Assembly (NCBI GenBank): GCA_022266195.1 | Contig: WHVY01000010.1 | Coordinates: 74,501 to 138,500, forward strand | Direction of reading: 5' to 3' | From: Tetranychus cinnabarinus | Lineage: Eukaryota; Arthropoda; Arachnida; Trombidiformes; Tetranychidae | DNA length: 64,000 nucleotides | Shown: piece by piece, positions 24,885 through 34,099 of the stretch | How the letters are laid out: the number at the start of each line of letters is the position of its first letter | Position numbering within the stretch: the first letter of the stretch is position 1 | The notes under the pieces: generated by a model | Told to the model about the DNA's origin: nothing | The model's database searches: none | Seen by the model: the letters and a program-made list of their open reading frames with translations, nothing else | Made by a program: the position numbers and the translations under genes

Positions 24885-25742
24885 TTACTCGGTATAATGA
24901 TGAAATGAGTGAGATCAACATAAAAAACTATTTAAATATAACTTAGTGTTGCTTTTAATCATCAACTGAGAATGATATTTACAAAAACAAAGTATCAAGA
25001 ACCACAAGCAAACAAACACAAAGTTGTAGTCGAAATTGGAAGTCAAAGTATAAATAATACAAAAAAGATGAAGAACGAACGAACGTGTTGAACGAAGAAC
25101 CAAAAGCGATGAAAAAGTACGAACAAAGGAAAAAAGAAAAGACTTGAAATGAAAAGTAAAATAAATTAAAAGACTTGATTAAACAGAGAGAAAGGCTCGA
25201 TCTGTTCGATTTGATGGTTAAAGGCTTGTCTGGTTTTCAATCTTGAAAAAACTCTCACTCAACTTGTTTGTTCACTCTTACACCATTTTTGCTCCCTCCA
25301 TCATCATCATCATCACCATCATCATCAACAACAACATCTACTGCAACAAGTACAACATCTTAACCTTCTTCTTTCTCTCCTTATTTTTCATTTTGTCTTG
25401 TTAGATTTTCAGTTTTGATTCCTCCTACTTTCCGTTTTAAAATGGTTTGTAGCGAAAACAAAGTTATAAGGTGACCAGAAGTCAAGTTAATTTGATTGAA
25501 GATTATGATGATGGAGAGGAGGAGGAGGTTAATAATTATGTTGCTGCTCTTTTCATTTGTTTCTTGCATTTCTTTAACCATTAACTTCATTATCATTTCT
25601 CTAAATATAGTCAAGTTCAATTGAGTTGAACAAATAAGTGTAAAATTGAGAAGTATTGGCAAGAAACAAAAAAAAAGTCTCATACCATCGATAATTTAGT
25701 CTTCTAATTTAATCGATTGAAAGAGAAACTTGTTGAAACAAA
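24885..25742. other. Upstream region between neprilysin and small ORF
   Basis: Probable promoter and 5' UTR region of the minus-strand neprilysin, and upstream sequence of the candidate gene at 25743. It contains a CAT/CAA trinucleotide-rich run at about 25299-25336. The minus-strand open frames at 24915-25103 and 25381-25683 lack splice or domain support. Confidence 0.4.
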
Positions 25743-26344
25743 ATGTTGATAATATTTTCCATTTTATTTATTCTTACAATTCTAGTGACTCAATGTTTTG
25801 GAAATATCAATCCAATCTTGAAGTCAAAATCAGTGGGTGATTTGGTACGGAGATACAGAAATACAAATTTCCTCAGAAAATTTCAATGTGCCATTGATTA
25901 GGATGATAAGGATAATGATATCACTGCAAAGATTGGAAAGAAAGTTCAACGTGTGAAAAGCGTTGGTGTTGAATCTATTCAAAAATGTCCGAATACAAGA
26001 ACAAAGAGGACGAAAAAGATGATTAAAGAGAGATTACTAAAAGTTATTAAGGTAAAATATTAACAATAACCAAGGTATTGACTTGATCTTTACAAGAAGT
26101 TTTCTCTTTCTGTATTTCTCTCGTCGTCCTTCAAGTAATCCGGCCAACAAATTTACCTGCTCATGTTTCATCTCTTTTTCCCCAATCTCTACCTTGATTC
26201 TAAATCGCAGTATTATCATTATGATTGTTAACTTTATTCATTTTCTTTTTATCTCAGATTGTCCGAAAGATATCCTTACTGGATTCTTGGGTGTGTTCAA
26301 TTGATTACGCTTTATACTTGCGTTATTTGGGTTTCCATCTTTAA
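25743..26344 (+). CDS. Candidate small secreted protein, unknown family
   Basis: A tentative three-exon model: 25743-25832, 25902-26051, 26258-26344. All junctions are phase 0 and the product is 108 residues. The protein starts with a clear signal-peptide-like segment (MLIIFSILFILTILVTQCFG). It continues with a lysine-rich middle (IGKKVQRVKSVGVESIQKC, TKRTKKMIKERLLKVIK) and ends in YLRYLGFHL. The first intron would be 69 bases. Without splicing, the frame runs straight on except for a single in-frame TAG at 25899-25901, which would be the intron's own AG end. An alternative donor 12 bases downstream (TTG/GTACGG) fits equally well. The second intron has a GTAAAA donor and a pyrimidine-rich TTTTTATCTCAG acceptor. 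I recognise no family. It may be a lineage-specific secreted peptide, or a chance reading frame. Confidence 0.35.
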
Positions 26345-27739
26345 CCAAGGAATGGCCTCTTGAAAGATTTGCAACAATTGATGCAAATATAACTGTTGAT
26401 GAATTGAATCTCACACCTTTGCGTATTTATTGTTGATTGGCACGAGTTGAATCGAGAGACTTTTTGTTGAAATAAGAAAGTTGAATAATCAATAAGATGG
26501 ACAAACAATTGATCATGAGTGACGGTCATGTAAATTGATTAAATGGGCAAAATCAAGAATGGTGTAACAAATTGTTCTCCTGTTGAACTGTTTATTCCAA
26601 TTTTCTCTGCATACATTTGCTGTTATGCTATTGTATTAGCAATACTAGTCTGAATACGGATGGAACTTGTGATGTTATTTTTAATTCGTAACCAAGTAAT
26701 TTTATTAATGCCGACACATCACTTCTCATTGACTTCAATATAACAGGATTTCACTGATTCAGGATGGTAATCGTTGTTGGTTAATGGCGAAAAATTTAAA
26801 GATTTTTAAAGGTTATGGATAATATGTAACACTTAAACATTGATTTTGTCAAGGAAAACTTATGAAGGGAAAACTGAATTCATTTTGATACATGTTTCAT
26901 ATTGCTTTTACAAACTGTAATAATTTTTACTCAATCAGCTCATTAGCTTATTAATTAGCTGAATGGTTCTTCATTTTATTCACCCTCACATATAATACAA
27001 TTTTGTTTAAACTAAATTTCTCGAGAGATTTGTAATTGCCGGAAACGACATTCTGATCTTTACTGGTTAATTGTCTGTTATTTAATTATCTATCTATCTT
27101 TCTCTAATTTAATTCATATGTATTATTATTTTATTAATATTTCCGTCCTTGCCAATTACAACTGACAAATTACAATTTTATGCAGCAATTTAACTTAAAT
27201 TCACAAGTTTTATTGCAAATGGTGCCCATGAAAGGCGAAAAAATTGAAAACCTCAATGCATTATATGTATCATCGTATTACTGAAATTAAAATTCATTGT
27301 AAAATTTAGATTGTCAATTACAAATTTAGCAAGTTCAGATAAGATCCACGGCTTTTGGAAACATAGAGATGGACTAACCAAATGAAACATGTTCTATGTT
27401 CTAAGCACATAAAGAAAGTTCAATGTTGCTTGAACTTTTATCGTCTTTTTGTTGCTTTTCCGGCCTTCTTCAGAAGATCAAAAAAGTAAAACGCTCAGGA
27501 TGAGACTGGAAAGTCTGATAACTTTAATAAATTTTAGAATTTAACAAAAAGGGAGTTTTGTTCATGGAGTGAAAAAAACAACAAAAGAAAGAGAGATCAT
27601 AAACTAGGAAAATGGATTTTTTTCTAAGTGAATCTATACACGAAGTCATAATTATTGACTTTTAAAGCTGATGAAAATAGTGAAGGATCCATTGGTTCCT
27701 AATTTTTCCTTGAACTTTTGAGGAATGCATTGATAAGAT
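26345..27739. other. Intergenic, nothing recognised
   Basis: AT-rich sequence holding the presumed 3' flank of the candidate secreted gene and the 3' UTR of the minus-strand HSDL1-like gene. I see no gene-like open frame, repeat or RNA structure I can support. Confidence 0.4.
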
Positions 27740-29118
27740 TCAGCAAGCTAACTGTTCTTGAATCATCCACACAAGAGGATACCAAATAAATTGGGGTATT
27801 TGAGATATTGACCAAGCTATAAGACCATGTGGCCAATATCCAGGAGTACGATTATTTTTACCAATAGTTTGAACAGCCGAGTCGGCAAACACATTGGCGG
27901 TTGGACATAATATACTTGGAGTAGTGAGGATGGCACTGAAATCGTTTTCTCGTGATGGACAAATATAACTGGGCATAATAGATTGGACAATGATTCCTTT
28001 ATCTTTATATTCATATTGTAAAGATCGGGAAAAGTAATCAACAAAAGCCTTTGAAGCAGAGTATGCTGACATTAAAGGCAACGGATTGTATCCCGCGATT
28101 GAGGATATGTTTACGATGACCCCCTTTTCTCGAGACACCATATCTTCAAGAACTATCTGAGTCATAAACAGGACAGTTCCCATATTAACATTGAGAATTC
28201 TTTGAAGATAGTCAGAATCATTAGTGAGAAAAGGTGACGGTCGAGCGGGCATAACACCTACATTATTGATTAAAATTCCTATTTCTTTCCCTCTTAACTT
28301 TTGTTCAATCAGTCTATAAATTGATGGCCCTTCATTGAAATCAGCAGATATTTGTTCGACTTCAACATCAAAACGATCTCCTGAAAGTAGAAACAATGCA
28401 TTAAAAAACAATTCACACTATAGTATTGTGACCTTTTAAAGATGACTCTTTTATTTTCGATATCTCATTAAAAAAGTCACCTTAAAGGAACCACAAGAAC
28501 TCGTTCCAAGAAAACATCAATTATCTATCATCAACAACCACCCTCAGCACCAGACAAAAATGTTCAAGAAAAATTCATACTGAATATTGTTCATGATGTA
28601 AGGTAACCGTTAAAAAATTGAATTCTTACTAATTTCATCTCCGGTAGATTGTAATTTTCTCATATCACGTGCAATCAGAATAATGTTTAAGCCTCTTTCG
28701 GCCAAGGCGAAAGCATAACCACGACCAATTCCTTCGCTACCACCAGTTATAACTAATAGGGAATAAAAAATCATAAAACAATGATTATAGAGCTTTTGAT
28801 CATTAGTCTATCAAATCGATAGTGTCACAATGAGGACAGATTAACAAATCAGAATGGAAAATTGTCAAAGAGAAAGATATTAACAGCATCAAAGAAATAA
28901 TAACATTTCTTACCTGCCCATTTACCATACTGGGATAGATCAGTTGGTGATACCTTTGGCCATAAATATGTTCGTACTCCAACTGACAAGTCACTGAGGA
29001 TGCAGATACTTTTCTTGGTTGCATAATAGATTCCAAGCAACAGTAGTGCATCACGGCAGCCCTTGAATGGTCTAGATGATTCGGTAAATAACAAATTAAA
29101 AGAATCAACAGCAGCCAT
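27740..29118 (-). CDS. HSDL1: HSDL1-like short-chain dehydrogenase
   Basis: Three exons (minus strand): 29118-28914, 28752-28630, 28380-27740. They join in phase to 322 residues plus TGA. The chosen start gives MAAVDSF, the same opening as vertebrate HSDL1. An ATG 23 codons upstream (29187) would add a hydrophobic leader and is a possible alternative. The Rossmann cofactor motif is TGGSEGIG (71-78), followed by NNVGV, the catalytic Ser in NISSIAG (about 203) and YSASK (Tyr216, Lys220). Vertebrate HSDL1 is described as inactive because this Tyr is replaced by Phe; here the full Ser-Tyr-Lys set is present, so activity is plausible. Its closest active relatives are the 17-beta-HSD12/3-ketoacyl-CoA reductases. 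It is transcribed away from the PGP-like gene, start codons 730 bases apart. One arm of an inverted duplication begins about 85 bases upstream of the chosen start. Confidence 0.88.
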
Positions 29119-29202
29119 AAAACTATCGTTAAAGTAAGTGAGTAGTAGTAGAACCAAAAGGATCAGCTGTAACACTGTTCTCAACATTTTCTAGGACATA
29201 GG

Positions 29203-29512
29203 CTTACTAGCAAAGAGTAAAGCAGAAGAGACTGCAATCAAAAGTAGGAAAATGAAAGTTGAACTTATCCCCACAGGATGACTCTGTTTGAAGGCTTTAC
29301 AATTGAATTTTCCTAAATTAAAATGAAATTTTCCTTTTTAAATTCGAGGCCAACAGCTTGTTTAATTTCTAGTTCAATAAATCAAATATGAATGCTTAAA
29401 AATTTATTCCGATGATTCTGTTGAAAACAGATCGAACCTCAATTTCGTAGCAAAATCTAAATACATTTGATTATCTTATTAACTGAATTACTGTTCAACA
29501 TTTGAGCAATTC
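29203..29512. repeat. Left arm of inverted duplication flanking PGP
   Basis: This segment matches the reverse complement of 31350-31617. The core (29341-29468 against 31379-31512) is nearly identical, with only scattered substitutions. Shared blocks include AATTCGAGGCCAACAGCT, TTAATTTCTAGTTCAATAAA and ACAGATCGAACCTCAATTTC. The left arm has about 20 extra bases (TAAATTAAAATGAAATTTTC type) and some divergence at its outer part. It occupies the upstream region of the HSDL1-like gene. Confidence 0.92.
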
Positions 29513-29847
29513 GTCTTAAATTGCAGCATTTAAGTATTGTGCTTAAATTAGTTGATTTTATTTCAAAGAGATGGCATTACATTATTGAATTGCTTTGGTG
29601 ATGTGAATTATCTCCAAAGAGTAACTCTTTGATTATCTCGGATTGTTAAAAGCTTTTTGTTATAATTATTGATTTGTATTTTATTTCGTTAATAGTTCAC
29701 TCATTGAAATATCTAACTACTATCCTTTCATATAAGTTATCTACAATTAAATGCCTGTTAATAGTTAGTTTATTTATATGGTTGATTGTAATTTAATCAA
29801 TTCCTGATAATTGTTTACACTTAAAATTCTGTGTACCTTCATGTCAA

Positions 29848-30894
29848 ATGTTTAAAAGCTGCTTTAGGTTAAAGTTTAATGTCTCAAATTGCAAACAGTT
29901 AACATCATCTTTCAACAAATTTCATCGAGAAATCAACACCAAAGCAAATAATATGTTAGAAACTAAATTGATTACCGGTAAAAATGATATTAAGTCAATT
30001 GTCGATGATATTGATACGATAATAAGTGATTGTGATGGAGTTACTTGGATAGAGAAACGGCCCATTGAAGGAGCTGCAGATTTCTTCAAGAAAATGAGAT
30101 CAATGGGAAAACGGATTGTTTTTGCGACCAACAATAGCACCAAGTCTCGAGAATCATTACTGGCCAAATTGAACTCGCTTGGATTTGAATCAACCATAGA
30201 TGAAGTGATGGTAACAAGTTTCGCTACTGCAATTGCCCTTGGAAAGTTATCTTTTACTGGTAAAGTCTTTTGTCTTGGTTCACCAGTTTTAAGAGCTGAT
30301 ATTGAATCGGCTGGGTTCAATGTAGTCCCTCCATCTTCACAAATTAATGAGGATGAGGAAGAAGCTAAGCTGTTCAATGGAGATGGAATCGATTATCATG
30401 CTATTCCATTTGATCCGGATGTTTCTGCTGTGGTTATTGGTATGACTTACAAAGTTTCCGCTATAAAATTGATTAAAGCTTGCACTTATATTTCAAGAGT
30501 ATCACCTGATTTAATAATGTCTACAAATACTGATTTCTCGTTCCCTGGACCGAAGGGAGTCGTCATTCCTGGTACTGGAAGTTACGTTCAATTAATTGAA
30601 AATGTTACCAAAAGAAAGATGTTTTCTATTGGAAAACCAAATAAAACCTTCTTTGAATGTATCAGGCATATTCATCCAACTGTAAACCCTGATCGAACCA
30701 TGGTTATTGGAGACAGATGTGATACTGATATTGCATTTGGTTATAACAATGGATTTAAATACAAGTTGCTAGTTGGTACTGGAGTCAATAGTTTAGCTGA
30801 TGTTAAACAATTTGCCGATGATAAGCTTGAAGATCTTGTACCGAGCCATTTTGCTCCAAGCTTGAATGACCTGAACCTTTATCTATCAGATTGA
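29848..30894 (+). CDS. PGP: Phosphoglycolate/glycerol-3-phosphate phosphatase-like HAD enzyme
   Basis: A single-exon frame of 348 residues in the HAD superfamily, PGP/chronophin (4-nitrophenylphosphatase-like) branch. The nucleophile motif is ISDCDGVTW, with Asp61 as nucleophile and Asp63 as acid/base. Motif II is FATNNSTKSR (92-101), the conserved PGTGS and GKPNK follow, and the Mg-binding motif is GDRCDTDIAFG (288-298). The cap domain between them fits the C2 type of this family. These enzymes remove phosphate from small metabolites such as 2-phosphoglycolate and glycerol 3-phosphate. The first 35 residues are rich in Arg, Lys, Ser and Asn without acidic residues until Glu28, so they could be a mitochondrial presequence. 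The next Met (residue 36) would give the usual cytosolic length of about 313. Both starts are open. The gene has no introns, unlike its neighbours. Confidence 0.9.
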   Translation: MFKSCFRLKFNVSNCKQLTSSFNKFHREINTKANNMLETKLITGKNDIKSIVDDIDTIISDCDGVTWIEKRPIEGAADFFKKMRSMGKRIVFATNNSTKSRESLLAKLNSLGFESTIDEVMVTSFATAIALGKLSFTGKVFCLGSPVLRADIESAGFNVVPPSSQINEDEEEAKLFNGDGIDYHAIPFDPDVSAVVIGMTYKVSAIKLIKACTYISRVSPDLIMSTNTDFSFPGPKGVVIPGTGSYVQLIENVTKRKMFSIGKPNKTFFECIRHIHPTVNPDRTMVIGDRCDTDIAFGYNNGFKYKLLVGTGVNSLADVKQFADDKLEDLVPSHFAPSLNDLNLYLSD

Positions 30895-31349
30895 TATTTA
30901 TTGTACTTTTCGACTTGTTGATTATTTAGTTATTTTAAATGGTGATTTTATTTATTTAATCCAGTTCAATCTTAACAATTCATGTCATTCAGTCTTGATT
31001 GAAATGATAAACCATGCTGTTGCGTAAAGAAGTTTATCAATTTGATTAATTAATCTGATTTATTTACGAGATGAAAGTCACAATCTTCAACTCATAAGTG
31101 GACAAAAAAATTGCCGAACCATCACACAGGTTCAATGATTTTAAGAGTTAGATTAACATTGAAAGTATTTATAGTTGTGAAGCTCATTGGTGATGATTCA
31201 AAACTGTCAATACCTCTCTAATGAATTGAATTTGTAAGACAGATATCCTTTTTCAATGGTTTTGATCTGTGCAGAGCTAGTTGAATTGAGTACCAGATTA
31301 ATGCTTACCAACCAACTGATTTAAGTAAATCAGCTTAACTAACAACCCA

Positions 31350-31617
31350 ATAGCTTAACTGTTGAACAGTAATTCAGTTAACCAAATGTATTTAGATTTT
31401 GCTACGAAATTGAGGTTCGATCTGTTTTCAACAGAAACATTGGAATAAATTTTTAAGCATACATATTTGATTTATTGAACTAGAAATTAAACGAGCTGTT
31501 GGCCTCGAATTTAAAAAGGAAAATTCAATTGTAAAGCCTTCAAACAGAGTCACTGTGGATCATTGGGGTTTATTGCAGTCTCTTTTACTTTATTCTTTGC
31601 TTACTAGGCATCAAAAA
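31350..31617. repeat. Right arm of inverted duplication flanking PGP
   Basis: The inverted counterpart of 29203-29512, starting about 455 bases after the PGP-like stop codon. The orientation is such that the copied HSDL1 upstream sequence would point rightwards here. No gene-like open frame follows it. The high identity implies a recent event or ongoing gene conversion. Confidence 0.92.
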
Positions 31618-32532
31618 GTTATGTTTTTGCTCTTTAAAAGACATTCTTTGCCAACTTGCAACTGGATTGGTTGCTATTAATGGAGGCATTTTCAATTTCC
31701 TTTCCTATGAAATAATTTTAATATTATTAATAATTATTATTTATTATTATTAATATTTATAATATTTGACTGAACAACAGATACAAGATGTAAGCAAATC
31801 TGATTTTAATACCGCTGCCTCAATCACTCAATATATAAAAAAAATTTTACATATTAAAACTAATCAGAAGCAATATCAGGTTTGATTTAAATTAGACTTT
31901 GTCAGTATTCCTCAAGTTAATTATAAATAGAAAATTGAATTAATTATCAAAATAAATAATAAAAGCAAGAATTAGTTTTCCCTTTTACAAATTGCTAGAT
32001 AATCAGTCAATTACATCAACATACCAGTATCTTGGCAAACCTAATAATTATCGATGTTTTCAGTGATGATGCTTAACCAATTAGGTCAGTTCCATGAAAC
32101 AAGATAGACAAAGGAAATTGCAGTTCTCATTAGTATGCAAATATTTAGGAGGTATTTAGTTACGATGCTGATACGTTGTATTGTCAATTTCTGTAGATCA
32201 GAAAGATAATATTTGTTTCGCTGCTATCCCTAAATTATCATCGTCAACATCAACTACAACCATAATTTTGTAAATAATACTTGGAAATACATTTTAGTTT
32301 TAATCTTGTAAAAAATTTATTAATTCAAAAATTCAATTGAAGAACACTAAAAAGTAAAGAAACTCTCTGTGAGATAAATATTTTCATGTGTTCATGAGTT
32401 AATCAAAATAATTTTATCATTTTATGATCATACAATATTAACTTATTCCATCTTTGCAGTCAACTAAACTAGTCATTTTGAACCATTTGGATAGTTTTCA
32501 ATCAATTTTCAGCTTCTTTCGATAAAAACAAG
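31618..32532. other. Intergenic and acid phosphatase 3' flank
   Basis: AT-rich sequence, including a run of ATTATT repeats around 31715-31760. No coding feature was seen; the right end is presumably the 3' UTR of the minus-strand acid phosphatase-like gene. Confidence 0.4.
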
Positions 32533-34099
32533 CTATTTGAAAATAACATAGCCTGACCGAGATCGTTTAACAATCATGAAAACAGTGAAGGCAACAGATG
32601 CAAAAACAACGCACAGGATTATTATGAGAACCACCGAAAGCGTGTCAAGACCAGAATCCACGGAATCACCAAGACCACAATAAGCTTTCCAATCCGACTC
32701 AGTAAAACTTTGCAAGTGTGTTAAGAGATCATTTAGTGGTACTGAAGATGCTGATGGCGAAGAGGAAGATTGAGTGAAATTTGCATAAACTAACTCGGGC
32801 TCACGAGAAATAGGGAATTGCCAATAGTATAATTTAACGAAAAATGAAGATCCTGGTGCCTCAAATAACTCAATAATGAAAGAAGTTGCTGGATGAGGAA
32901 TTTCACCATTGATACCGGCTAAATCATAAGCAACAGATGACATTTGAGGTGTAAAGGTTGAATAAACCAGAAACTTTGGCTTTTGACTTGTATCCCTTCG
33001 ATTGTTGGTGTTTGTTGCTGCTTTGAGTTTTTTTACTAATTCATCATAAAGCTCTCCAACATATAATTTCAACATGGCAGGATAAGCAACAGCCATTGAA
33101 TGAAATTCATTTGCTAAATCTTTAAGATCGTCAGTTACTCCTGGCGTTATCCAAGAAGGAACAGGCGTTTTTTGATAAACTTGAAGCAAAGCTGTCTCAA
33201 CATAGTCAATTTGCGAGTAAAGTGACGTCAACCTTGTTTTAGTCTCGACCAATTTTAATACTGATTCGAAGTCTTTTTTGTATTTCTCAATTTCAGGTGA
33301 ATTCAAAAGATCATCCCAAGCTTGCTTTCTCCTTGGACAGTTACAATGAATTGACAGCATCTGTAGAGAGTAGGTGAATGTAGAAAATAAAGACGAAAAT
33401 CAATGAATGAGATAAATTCATATAATGTATAAAAAAGGTGACATTATATTGAAAAGAAAGAGAGCGAAATTAGAAAAGGTTCAAAAGTGAAAAAGTAAGA
33501 TTGAGTCAAGTACATGAGTACTTAAAGACTGCTATAAAACTAGCCACTGAGAGTTTGTCTGTACCAAAGAGCAAGAGACTACTTACACAGTCATCAGGTG
33601 TAGGAACAGTGTGGACAGGAATCGGTAGATAATCAGAGTTACCATATCTCCATCTACCATGAGCTTTGTAAGCGCCATTAAGCAGCACTAATGCAGTTTC
33701 AATATTACTATCTTCATCAGCACTTCGAGCATAAACTTCTCTAGGACTGTCGGTTAGAAAACTTGAATATCTTCTACGAAGCGATTCTCCCATTTGATTA
33801 AGTTGATGTTTACCAAGATTAGTCAATACTGGTTGACCTTCTGGCCAAAATTCAGGTCTCAGTTGAGGATCAATGAAAGAAAAGGTCGATTGCGGGGTCG
33901 CAAGACCTTCATTGGTAATAACGATAACCGATCTCAAGGTAATGTGATCAACTGATGAGTTGACGGTTGAAGAAGTATCATTATTTGACTCCGAAGTATC
34001 TTGAGATGATCCGGCAGAAATTAATGTACAAATGGAACATGAAATTAATATAAATTGCTGTAGACGAGATGAAGTCATTGTTACCGTTGAATATAGCAC
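32533..34099 (-). CDS. Histidine acid phosphatase-like membrane protein, catalytic motifs lost
   Basis: Two exons (minus strand): 34099-33587 and 33360-32533, joined in phase to 446 residues. It follows the lysosomal/prostatic acid phosphatase layout: a signal-like N-terminus (QFILISCSICTLISA), then LTNLGKHQLNQMGESLRRRY, VYARSADEDSNIETALVLLNG, PIPVHTVPTPDDC and CNCPR. A C-terminal membrane span (about 410-433) and a short tail end in GYVIFK, where YVIF fits a YxxPhi sorting signal. The N-terminal active-site motif RHGxRxP is replaced by NEGLATP (residues 63-69), so the catalytic His and both Arg are gone. The C-terminal HD motif is replaced too (YSTFTPQM, 304-311, where YSxHDTT is usual). The reading frame is intact and the fold signature is kept, so this looks like a maintained pseudophosphatase. 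Two Met codons lie at positions 1 and 8; either could start. Confidence 0.85.

Noticed and set aside
25299..25336. Trinucleotide CAT/CAA run as a possible regulatory repeat
   Set aside because: A short imperfect microsatellite of a kind common in this window; nothing ties it to regulation.
31405..31425. GGTTCGATC motif resembling a tRNA B box
   Set aside because: No A box or cloverleaf could be built around it; it is part of the inverted duplication arm.
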